From assembly GCA_017394835.1 (NCBI GenBank), contig JAFPXD010000041.1:1-50684 (forward strand): a DNA stretch of 50,684 nucleotides. The letters are read 5' to 3'. Under the pieces are notes generated by a model that worked only from the letters and a program-made list of their open reading frames with translations, ran no database searches and was not told the origin of the DNA. Origin of the DNA: Clostridia bacterium (lineage in GTDB: Bacteria; Bacillota; Clostridia; Christensenellales; CAG-138). The position numbers and the translations under genes are program-made. Shown piece by piece: positions 40,760 to 47,988 of the stretch (positions are counted from its first letter, which is position 1; each line of letters starts with the position of its first letter).

Positions 40760-43147
40760 TGGAGCGGCGGCCGACGCGCCTTCCTCGACCTCCTGCACGG
40801 AAAGCACTGTGCCGTCCCAATCAACGAAGGTCACGGTGTGATAAACGTGCGCGGCGGGGATGAATTTGTATAGGTACAGATCCTTAGCGTTGCTCAGCAG
40901 ATAGGGGCGGAAATCGCTCTGATATATGCTTATGCCCCTGCCATTTGCCGAGGAGTCAGTGCTTTTCAGGAAGAAATTCGAGGTGGAATTGCCGTTCCTG
41001 TACTCAACGGTAAAGCCCGACTCCGCGGTTTGGGCCGCTGCAAAGCCGCTCGTGCTGTCGCCGTTTATAACACAGTAGATGTTCTCCGCGGCATTGTAAA
41101 GGGTAACGGAGCCATCCGCCTGTTTTTCGAGGCGCCAAACGACCTCCGCGGCGGGATCGACCACGGTATCGCCCGAGATCGTGACCGCTTCGGCCGCAAA
41201 TCTGCCGCTGCTGCTGAACACAGCGCTCATCGCTCCCTTATTGTTTCCGTTCACGCCGTAAAGCACGTAATCGCCGTCGGTTATATCCGCAATATCCGTC
41301 ACGAGCACGTAGCTGCCCTCGCCCGCGGGAGTGGGCGCGGCGGTGGGTTCCGCGGTGGGTTCCGCGGTGGGCTCGGGAGTGGGCGTGGGATCGGGCTCGG
41401 CCATCAGTATTGCGCCGTCATAATCGTCATGGGGGATCGGGGAAGGCATTGCCTGGCCAATGGGAGCATAATCAAAGGAAACCACGTTTATGTGAAGGGG
41501 CTGATCCTGCGTGCAGTTTTCGGAAACGGTAAAGCGCAGGTTCGCGAGCACGCCGCTGCCCGTCACGGGATCGCTAATGCCGAGTATCGTAAAGGCCGCG
41601 GTCCCCTGAACGGAGGTCTCGGGGAAGAACATCGCCCCTTCCGCAGCGGAAACGAGCGGCCCGGAGGTCACGGCGTTAAGCGTGAGCATATCGGGATCGA
41701 ATTCGACCTTGACCAGAATGGAATGAGCTTCATATTCCCCGCTGACTGTCACGGGGACGGTCACGGTCTCGCCGGGATGGACGCCGGTCGCCGTGCCGAC
41801 GGATATTATGCAGGGAGTTTCGGGAACGCCCGTACCGTCCCACTGCGCAAGAGTATAGATCACGCCCGCATTGCCGCCCATCCAACCGCTCCAGCCGCTC
41901 ATGCCGTTCACGTAATAGATCTTGAGACCTTCGGGCAGTTCATTGATATCGGAGCCGGAGATCAGGGGGTTGACAATATCCTCGTTTTCGAAAACGGGGG
42001 CTGCGCCGCTGAAATAGACGCCCGTGAGCGAGGGGCATCTGCGCAGAGCCCTGCGTGCGAACGTGACGGCGGAAGCCGACTGCACGTAAAGCGAAGCGAG
42101 GGCGGGATCGTTATAGAAGGCGTGGGAGCCTATCTTCGTTACGCTTTCCGGGAGCAAGACGGAGGTAAGCTCCGTGTTGTTCGCAAAGGAAGCGCAGCCG
42201 AGCTCCGTTACGGGGCAGCCGCCGAGGGTATCGGGAACGCTGACAGCGGAGGCGGAACCGTTATAGGAGACTATGACCGCGGAGCCGTCCTTTACGTAAT
42301 AGGTGTAATCGCCGCTCGTCACGGGAGTATAGTCGAAGCCGTTTTCGGCGGAGCCGTAAACGAGCCTGCCGAATTCGGGATAATCTATAAATACGTTGCG
42401 GTTGCCCTGAACGCTTTCCGCATAGTCGTTGCGGGTCTGTTCAGAGGTATCGGCGGGATCCAGAAGGTTCCATTCGAGAAGAGTTTGGAAGGTATCGTCC
42501 GAAACGGGGCTCTTCAGATCCTCGCCCCAGCGGGCGGCAACGTAGAAATAGATGCGCGCTACGTCGCCTTTCACGGTGTCGCACGGCTCTATCTCATTGC
42601 CGGCGTTGATATAGCACTCGGTCTCGATCACAGCGGAAGAGCTATGATAAATGATCTCGTCTCCGGGAGAGTCGATCCACGCCATCAGACGGCTGCCGCG
42701 GGCGTTGTTGACCGAAGGATCCGTGGGGCGGATATGGTGCAGATCCGCGCCGGCATTGCTCGTTGAGAAGGAGCCGAGCGACTGCGGCCATACGTGCTCG
42801 CGGTTAAAGGTGACTCCGGAATCCCATGAGCCGTTTGCGGAAACGCGGCTGTAGAAAAGGATCAGATTGCCGGGAACGGCGGGATCGGGATCGGAGCCTA
42901 CAAGCATATCCCTTATCTCGTTATAGCTCGTAATATGGGTATGGGTGCGCGTCATCAGGCTGTTCAGATCGGAAAGAAGCGCATTGCCGCTTTCGGCAAG
43001 CAGAGCGCCGATGTTGACGCCGTTATCGGTATAGTACGAGCCGGAGTATTCCGTCTCGATGGGAGCGGCCTGCGGGATCGCATAAGCGGGCAGGACCGCA
43101 AGCAGCATGAGCGCCGCAATGAGCAGCGCGGCTATTCGTTTGAACAC
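40466..43147 (-). CDS. Secreted EndoI-type nuclease with BspA repeats, cohesin, InlB repeat and dockerin
   Basis: 893-residue modular exoprotein. Signal peptide (1-23); nuclease domain of the endonuclease I family (about 35-275) with FNREHVWPQSLG (114-125) and DLHHIRPTDPSVNNARG (135-151), the His-metal-type active site; BspA-like leucine-rich repeats (about 285-440); a cohesin domain (about 445-582); a Pro/Thr linker; an unassigned beta-rich domain (about 611-765); an InlB B-repeat (about 768-828) with GYTFIGWDTDF; and a type I dockerin (837-893) with DVNCDGIVDSAD and DMNGDGFLTAAD. Carrying both cohesin and dockerin, it can act as an adaptor. The start is GTG at 43147 after AAGGAGGCTGAAACT. 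Confidence 0.9.
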   Translation of the reverse strand: MFKRIAALLIAALMLLAVLPAYAIPQAAPIETEYSGSYYTDNGVNIGALLAESGNALLSDLNSLMTRTHTHITSYNEIRDMLVGSDPDPAVPGNLILFYSRVSANGSWDSGVTFNREHVWPQSLGSFSTSNAGADLHHIRPTDPSVNNARGSRLMAWIDSPGDEIIYHSSSAVIETECYINAGNEIEPCDTVKGDVARIYFYVAARWGEDLKSPVSDDTFQTLLEWNLLDPADTSEQTRNDYAESVQGNRNVFIDYPEFGRLVYGSAENGFDYTPVTSGDYTYYVKDGSAVIVSYNGSASAVSVPDTLGGCPVTELGCASFANNTELTSVLLPESVTKIGSHAFYNDPALASLYVQSASAVTFARRALRRCPSLTGVYFSGAAPVFENEDIVNPLISGSDINELPEGLKIYYVNGMSGWSGWMGGNAGVIYTLAQWDGTGVPETPCIISVGTATGVHPGETVTVPVTVSGEYEAHSILVKVEFDPDMLTLNAVTSGPLVSAAEGAMFFPETSVQGTAAFTILGISDPVTGSGVLANLRFTVSENCTQDQPLHINVVSFDYAPIGQAMPSPIPHDDYDGAILMAEPDPTPTPEPTAEPTAEPTAAPTPAGEGSYVLVTDIADITDGDYVLYGVNGNNKGAMSAVFSSSGRFAAEAVTISGDTVVDPAAEVVWRLEKQADGSVTLYNAAENIYCVINGDSTSGFAAAQTAESGFTVEYRNGNSTSNFFLKSTDSSANGRGISIYQSDFRPYLLSNAKDLYLYKFIPAAHVYHTVTFVDWDGTVLSVQEVEEGASAAAPEVPGREGYTFIGWDTDFSFVTTDLTVTALYEQNAPSQYLKGDVNCDGIVDSADITLAAAYSMSAGEVTAQGVANGDMNGDGFLTAADLSALYSYIQG

Positions 43148-43179
43148 AGTTTCAGCCTCCTTGCAGAGAATACCCTTAA

Positions 43180-43208
43180 ATTATAAGCCATAACGCCGGG
43201 ATGTGCAA
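43180..43208 (-). promoter_or_regulatory. Promoter of the nuclease gene
   Basis: Minus strand: TTGCAC (43208-43203), 17 nt, TATAAT (43185-43180). Confidence 0.7.
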
Positions 43209-43263
43209 GAACCGTATAGAAAAAGCGCCGATTTTTTCGCAGTAAAGCGCGCCTATCCCGAGC

Positions 43264-43292
43264 TTGACTTCACTGCGGCGTTAATGTAAAAT
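43264..43292 (+). promoter_or_regulatory. Promoter of the apbE operon (leaderless configuration)
   Basis: TTGACT (43264-43269), 17 nt, TAAAAT (43287-43292). The -10 ends 7 nt before the apbE ATG at 43300, which places the transcript start at or next to the initiation codon. Confidence 0.7.
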
Positions 43293-43299
43293 CTTTTGT

Positions 43300-44376
43300 A
43301 TGAACAGTCAGGCCACGTTCGGAAAGAATAAGGGGCTCGGCAGGCGCGGGAAGCTTATCCCGGCGCTTGTTTTCGCACTCATTCTGAGCCTTGTTCCCGG
43401 CTGCGCGAAGCGGGCGCGGCTGGAGCTTTTCGCGATGGATACCTATATGGAACTCACCGTTTACGGCAATAAAGCGGAGGAAGCCCTCGCCGGGGCGGAA
43501 TACGAGATAAAGGATCTGGACGGGAAGCTTTCCGCAACGGACGGATCGAGCGAGCTTTCGAGAATAAACCTTTCGAACGGCGAGCCCGTATCCGTTTCAT
43601 CGGATACTGCCGAGGTGATACATAACGCGCTTATCGCGGCGGAACCGCTCCGCGGCGCGCTGCAGTTAACGCTCCGCCCCGTGAGCCTTGCCTGGGGCTT
43701 CACCACGGGCGAATACCGCATCCCCGCGGAGGAGGAGCTTGAAGAGCTGTTAAAGCTCGTTGACGACGGCAGGATCCGGGTGGACGTCGGCTCGAACACG
43801 GTCGCCCTTCCGGAGGGGATGGCGCTCGATCTGGGCTCCGTCGCAAAGGGTTACTCCTGCGATATTGCCGCGGCGATCCTTCAAAAGTATAACGTGAGCG
43901 GTTTTTTGCTCAACATGGGCTCGAGCACCATTATGGCTTGGGGCAAGAAGCCCGATGGCGGCAGATGGCGCATCGCCGTGCGCGATCCCGCGGGCGAAGG
44001 CTATGCCGGCGTTATCGAGACCGACGGCGCATGCGTGAGCACCTCCGGCGGAAGAGAGCGCTTTTTCACGGGAGAGGACGGCAATACCTATTGTCACATA
44101 CTCGATCCCGAAACGGGCAGGCCCGTGGATAACGGTGTGCTCGCGGTAACGGTCGTTACGGAAAGCGGGCTTTGGGGCGACGCGCTCTCCACGGCGCTGT
44201 TCGTGATGGGCGCCGAAAAAGCGGAAGAGCTGTACAACTCCGCGGATATGAGCCCGGAGCGGAGGCGCTTTGAATACCTGTTCATAATGGAGGACGGGAG
44301 CCTTGTGCTCTCCCCCGGCATGGAGGAGCTGTTCACACCTCTCGGCCGGTTTGCGGAAGGCGGCGCGGCGCAATGA
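43300..44376 (+). CDS. apbE: FAD:protein FMN transferase lipoprotein
   Basis: 358-residue ApbE flavin transferase, which attaches FMN to a Thr or Ser of extracytoplasmic target proteins using FAD and Mg. A long basic N-terminus and hydrophobic stretch end in a lipobox LVPGC near residue 35. Family motifs are AMDTYMELTVYG, ALDLGSVAKGYSCD, LLNMGSSTIMAWG and DGACVSTSGGRERF, then HILDPETGRPVD and DALSTALFVMG. No ribosome binding site precedes the ATG at 43300, and the promoter predicts a leaderless mRNA. First of three genes with a NusG-II protein and a Gx transporter. Confidence 0.94.
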   Translation: MNSQATFGKNKGLGRRGKLIPALVFALILSLVPGCAKRARLELFAMDTYMELTVYGNKAEEALAGAEYEIKDLDGKLSATDGSSELSRINLSNGEPVSVSSDTAEVIHNALIAAEPLRGALQLTLRPVSLAWGFTTGEYRIPAEEELEELLKLVDDGRIRVDVGSNTVALPEGMALDLGSVAKGYSCDIAAAILQKYNVSGFLLNMGSSTIMAWGKKPDGGRWRIAVRDPAGEGYAGVIETDGACVSTSGGRERFFTGEDGNTYCHILDPETGRPVDNGVLAVTVVTESGLWGDALSTALFVMGAEKAEELYNSADMSPERRRFEYLFIMEDGSLVLSPGMEELFTPLGRFAEGGAAQ

Positions 44377-44750
44377 AAACGAGGGTCTGGATCGTCATTT
44401 TCGCGGCTCTTATCGCCGTTTGTCTGCCGCTCGCTTTCATTTTGGGAAGGCTCGGCGGAGGGCATATAGCCAACATCTACCGCGACGGGAAATGCATCTG
44501 TTCGATAGATCTCGATTCCGTGACGGAGGGCTATTCAATGACGCTCGACGACGGCGAAGGGCATATAAACACAATAAGGATAGAGCCCGGGAGCATCTGC
44601 GTTGAGGATGCGAACTGCCCCGACCGCGTGTGCGTGAACACGGGCCGTATAACGGGCGGCTCAAAGCCCATAATCTGTATGCCCGCGAAGCTCGTGATAA
44701 GGCTCGAAAGCCGCCCTGCGGAAGGCTTCGACGCGGAAACGGGAGGTTAA
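44373..44750 (+). CDS. NusG domain II-containing protein
   Basis: 125-residue protein with one N-terminal TM anchor (about 5-27) and a small outward-facing beta domain: ANIYRDGKCICSIDLD, IRIEPGSICVEDANCPDRVC and GSKPIICMPAKLVIRLE. This is the DUF1312/NusG-II family, often encoded with ApbE and ECF-like or Rnf-type genes; it carries four or more conserved cysteines. Its biochemical role is unknown. Overlaps apbE by ATGA, so translation is coupled. Confidence 0.9.
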   Translation: MKTRVWIVIFAALIAVCLPLAFILGRLGGGHIANIYRDGKCICSIDLDSVTEGYSMTLDDGEGHINTIRIEPGSICVEDANCPDRVCVNTGRITGGSKPIICMPAKLVIRLESRPAEGFDAETGG

Positions 44751-44754
44751 CGGG

Positions 44755-45255
44755 ATGAGCGTTAAAAGACTTACAAGGCTTGCGGTTTTGACGGCGCTTG
44801 CGCTCGCTCTTCACGTTTTGGAAGCGCAGATACCGCCCCTTGCCCCCATCCCCGGCATAAAGCCCGGATTTGCGAATATAGTGACGGTTTGGGCGCTCGT
44901 CGCTCTGGGGCCGCTCGACGCGGCGCTCATACTCATTGCGAGGATACTCTTGGGCTCGCTCTTTGCGGGGTCCGTAACGGCGCTTATCTACAGCCTTGCG
45001 GGCGGGACGCTCTGCTTTATCGCGTCGCTCGCTCTGCGGCGGTTCGTGAGCGAAAAACAGCTTTGGGCGCTCGGCGCGGTCGGCGCTATCGCGCATAACG
45101 CGGGCCAGCTCGCCGCGGCTTCACTTATATTGAAGAGCGCCGCAATTTGGAGCTATGCGCCCGTGCTTACCGTTTCCGCGATAGTGACGGGCGTATTCAC
45201 GGGACTTATCGCACAGCTCGTTCACGCAAGGCTCAAAGGAAAAACAAGCAAGTAA
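44755..45255 (+). CDS. Gx transporter family protein (HepI-like)
   Basis: 166-residue membrane protein of about five TM helices. IPGIKPGFANIVTVWALVALGPLDAALI and LGSLFAGSVTALIYSLAGG with repeated small residues are typical of the Gx transporter family, older name heptaprenyl diphosphate synthase component I. It resembles ECF S components, and in this operon it may bring flavin or a precursor to ApbE (inference from neighbours). The ATG at 44755 follows GGGAGGTTAACGGG. Confidence 0.9.
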   Translation: MSVKRLTRLAVLTALALALHVLEAQIPPLAPIPGIKPGFANIVTVWALVALGPLDAALILIARILLGSLFAGSVTALIYSLAGGTLCFIASLALRRFVSEKQLWALGAVGAIAHNAGQLAAASLILKSAAIWSYAPVLTVSAIVTGVFTGLIAQLVHARLKGKTSK

Positions 45256-45258
45256 AAA

Positions 45259-45295
45259 GGCTCGGGAGCGAATGGATCGCCCGGAGCCTTTTTTT
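45259..45295 (+). terminator. Terminator after the apbE operon
   Basis: GGCTCGGG (45259-45266) pairs with CCC-GAGCC (45280-45288, one bulge) followed by TTTTTTT. Confidence 0.85.
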
Positions 45296-45368
45296 GCGGT
45301 ACTATCGGCGCGTTTCGCCTCTTAATGGGGAAACGCGCCTATTCTGTTTCAGCTCGGTATAGCGGGTT

Positions 45369-45662
45369 TTATCCCTGGATGTACGAATACAGCGCGGAAA
45401 GATCCGCCGCGGTGAGGAAGCCGTCGCCGTTCATATCGCCGTTTGCGACGCCCTGAGCGGTGACCTCGCCCGCGGACATGGAGTATGCCGCAGCCAAGGT
45501 TATATCGGCGGAATCGACTATGCCGTCGCAGTTGACGTCGCCCTTGAGATACTGGGAGGGAGCGTTCTGCTCATACAGAGCGGTGACGGTGAGATCGGTC
45601 GTCACGAAGGAGAAATCCGTATCCCAGCCTATGAATGTGTAACCCTCGCGCCCGGGGACTTC
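45369..45662 (-). repeat. Copy 2 of the 294-bp near-identical 3' gene segment
   Basis: Pairs with 40466-40759; identity ends abruptly after the codons for the segment before GREGYTF, beyond which the two genes differ. Confidence 0.9.
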
Positions 45663-47816
45663 GGGAGCGGCGGCCGATCCGCCGTAACCGACCGTCTGAG
45701 TTGAAAGCACTGCGCCGTCCCAATCGACGAACGTTACGGTGAAGCCCTCCAGCATGGGAATTTCGACCTCATAATACTGGGTCTCGAACGCCTCGTTTTC
45801 GAATTCGGCGGAATACCTGCCGAGGCCGGGAGCGGTGTAGGTGGGATCGGTCACAACGGTATAAACGGAGGCGGCCGTCTCGGTCTCAACGTGGGAAGCG
45901 TCCCTCGTGCAGGTGCGGGAAGCGGTGCATTCGCTGTGATCCGCGTTCCAGACGTATTCGGGCGCGTTCCAATCGTGACCGAGAGCGGGGATCTCGACGT
46001 TCTTCTGATAATCGTCGTAATAATCGGCGTCAACGGCGCTGCAGGTGCAGTAGCGGTAGCCGAGGCCCGCTTCCGTGCAGGTGGGCTCGTGCCCCTCGTA
46101 GGGAACGTAGGTATAGGTGTGGGTATGGGCGGGCCTGCCGCCGTCGGCGTTTTCAGCGGTGTAGAGGCTCAGCGTATGGAATCTCGCGCCGGGATCGCCC
46201 GCTTCATTGATCTTGGCCTGTATAACGGTGTAGGTATCCATGAAATGCGGCTCGGTGAGCTTTGTGGCGTAGGGGACGAGGCTCCATTTGCCGAAATCGA
46301 ACTTATCCGCAAGCTTGTTGCTGGTGATGAACGAGGAGGCGCCGCTGATGATATTGCCAACGCCGCCCTGACCTACCTCGGCCAGCAGCTCGACGAGCAC
46401 CTGCATGCAGTATGCGGGGGTCTGGCAGATGCCGCCGTCCCAATAGCTGTACTTGCGGAGGCGGACGGGATACTTATTGTAGTAATCGGTCTCATACGGC
46501 CCACCGATCAAAGCCCATGCGCGGAAGGTAGTGGACTGATAATTGCCGTTCGTTTCGCCCGCATGGTTATGACCGCAGTGGTAAACATATACCTCGCGCC
46601 AGCCCAATATCTTGCCGGGGTTATCGCGGTCCGCATTCTCGCCGGTGATGCAGATGAACTTGCCGAGCAGGGTGTTCATATCGCTCGCGGAGATATAATT
46701 GCCGTCATAGGTAACGCCCGTGAGGGTCTTTATATCGTTCTTCCACTGGGAAGCGTCAACCATCGCCGTCTTGCCGTAGCGGGTGAAGCCCCAGGCGGTC
46801 ATGGGCAGCATGGGCACGAAATCGTTGGAGTTTACCAGATTGAATATGCAGTCGTACCTTTCCGCCGAAGCTTCGGTATTGGCAGTATTGTTGGGCGACG
46901 CATAGGTATAGGCGTAGATCTCGTTACCCTCGTCGATAAGATAGGAGGCCATGAGATTTGCCACCGCCGCGCCCCTCGAATGGCCCGTGAGCCAGTACGT
47001 GAGCGACGCGCCGGGGTTGGCTTCGAGCTCGGAAGTCACGTATTCATCAAGATAATAGGTTTTAAGATAGTTCAAAAGCCTCGTCGCACAGACGTCGAAG
47101 CCGCGGTGATTTGTCTTGCGCGTCCAATCGTCGTTGCGCTGACGGAGGGGCTTGTCCGCGTTGGAATCGTACTCGTCAAAGAAGCGCACGAGATCGCCCA
47201 CGTTGAAATTCGAGCTCCACTCCTCGGCGGATTTGGGCTCCGTGCCGCGCACCCAGATGGCGATTATTATTTTGGTTTCGCCGTTGTAGGTCACAGCCTG
47301 GTGGCCTATCGTGACTTCGCAGATATCGTCGTCGCCATAATGATCGAGAGTGTAGTTGACAACGTCCTTAAAGCCGAAAACGGGCATGAGCGCGGGGCCG
47401 TCGAACTGAATGCCCGTGCCGCTTTCCCAACTCTGATAATCATCGAACCTTATATAGGTGGGCGGGGAATCCTGCGATTCGGTATTGTAGTACGCCAGCG
47501 CGGATCCTATCGCCGAAAAGCTCGCAAGCTCGGGGTGATAAACGGTGTTGTCCCCAAAGAAATCGCGGAAGTCCACCGTGAACGAAACCGTGGTGGTCTG
47601 GTTTTCATGGCTGCTGCGGAGCTGCCCCGTGAAAACGTTGCTGCCGGGATCCGCATCGTAAGCGTCGGGGATGCCGTCATAATCCGAATCGGGCTCGCCG
47701 GGATCCTTTAGGACCGAGGGGCGTGCGCTGTGGGCAAAAACTCCGTCGGCCGCGCATATTGCCGCGAGCATAACGACTGCCAGCAGGATCGAGAGCATTT
47801 TTTTGAACAGTTTCAT
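45369..47816 (-). CDS. Secreted class 3 lipase with InlB repeat and dockerin
   Basis: 815-residue exoprotein. Signal peptide (1-29), then a short calcium-type DSDYDGIPDAYDADP segment (43-57). The lipase domain (about 90-580) has WVRGTEP, the nucleophile motif TGHSRGAAVANL (Ser280), VNSNDFVPMLP (likely acid) and EPHFMDTY (likely His). Then a Cys/His-rich repeat region with EPTCTEAGLGYRYCTC and HDWNAPEYVWNADHSECTASRTC, an InlB B-repeat and a type I dockerin almost identical to that of the nuclease. The ATG at 47816 follows AGAGGTACCGATC. Lipid substrate unknown. Confidence 0.9.
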   Translation of the reverse strand: MKLFKKMLSILLAVVMLAAICAADGVFAHSARPSVLKDPGEPDSDYDGIPDAYDADPGSNVFTGQLRSSHENQTTTVSFTVDFRDFFGDNTVYHPELASFSAIGSALAYYNTESQDSPPTYIRFDDYQSWESGTGIQFDGPALMPVFGFKDVVNYTLDHYGDDDICEVTIGHQAVTYNGETKIIIAIWVRGTEPKSAEEWSSNFNVGDLVRFFDEYDSNADKPLRQRNDDWTRKTNHRGFDVCATRLLNYLKTYYLDEYVTSELEANPGASLTYWLTGHSRGAAVANLMASYLIDEGNEIYAYTYASPNNTANTEASAERYDCIFNLVNSNDFVPMLPMTAWGFTRYGKTAMVDASQWKNDIKTLTGVTYDGNYISASDMNTLLGKFICITGENADRDNPGKILGWREVYVYHCGHNHAGETNGNYQSTTFRAWALIGGPYETDYYNKYPVRLRKYSYWDGGICQTPAYCMQVLVELLAEVGQGGVGNIISGASSFITSNKLADKFDFGKWSLVPYATKLTEPHFMDTYTVIQAKINEAGDPGARFHTLSLYTAENADGGRPAHTHTYTYVPYEGHEPTCTEAGLGYRYCTCSAVDADYYDDYQKNVEIPALGHDWNAPEYVWNADHSECTASRTCTRDASHVETETAASVYTVVTDPTYTAPGLGRYSAEFENEAFETQYYEVEIPMLEGFTVTFVDWDGAVLSTQTVGYGGSAAAPEVPGREGYTFIGWDTDFSFVTTDLTVTALYEQNAPSQYLKGDVNCDGIVDSADITLAAAYSMSAGEVTAQGVANGDMNGDGFLTAADLSALYSYIQG

Positions 47817-47874
47817 GATCGGTACCTCTTTTCTTTTTTTGCCGCGGGCTTGCCCGCAGTGTAACTGCGCTTAT

Positions 47875-47904
47875 ATTATACAAAGCGCGGCGGCGGTGAG
47901 TCAA
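47875..47904 (-). promoter_or_regulatory. Promoter of the lipase gene
   Basis: Minus strand: TTGACT (47904-47899), 18 nt, TATAAT (47880-47875), about 55 nt before the ATG. Confidence 0.6.
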
Positions 47905-47942
47905 GGCGGAATACAGCAAAATAAGAAAAATCGAGCTCCGCC

Positions 47943-47979
47943 GGATAAAAAAATCGGGGGAGAGCGGCGCTCTCCCCCG
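47943..47979 (-). terminator. Terminator of the 47989-50139 gene
   Basis: Stem CGGGGGAGAGC (47955-47965) with GCTCTCCCCCG (47969-47979), followed on the minus strand by ATTTTTTTATCC. Confidence 0.9.
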
Positions 47980-47988
47980 TGTTTCGGA

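Noticed and set aside
41030..42766. 578-residue plus-strand frame antisense to the nuclease
   Set aside because: Antisense shadow of a well-supported modular gene, without initiation signals.
45891..47711. 606-residue plus-strand frame antisense to the lipase
   Set aside because: Full overlap with a modular secreted protein having signal peptide, catalytic motifs and dockerin.
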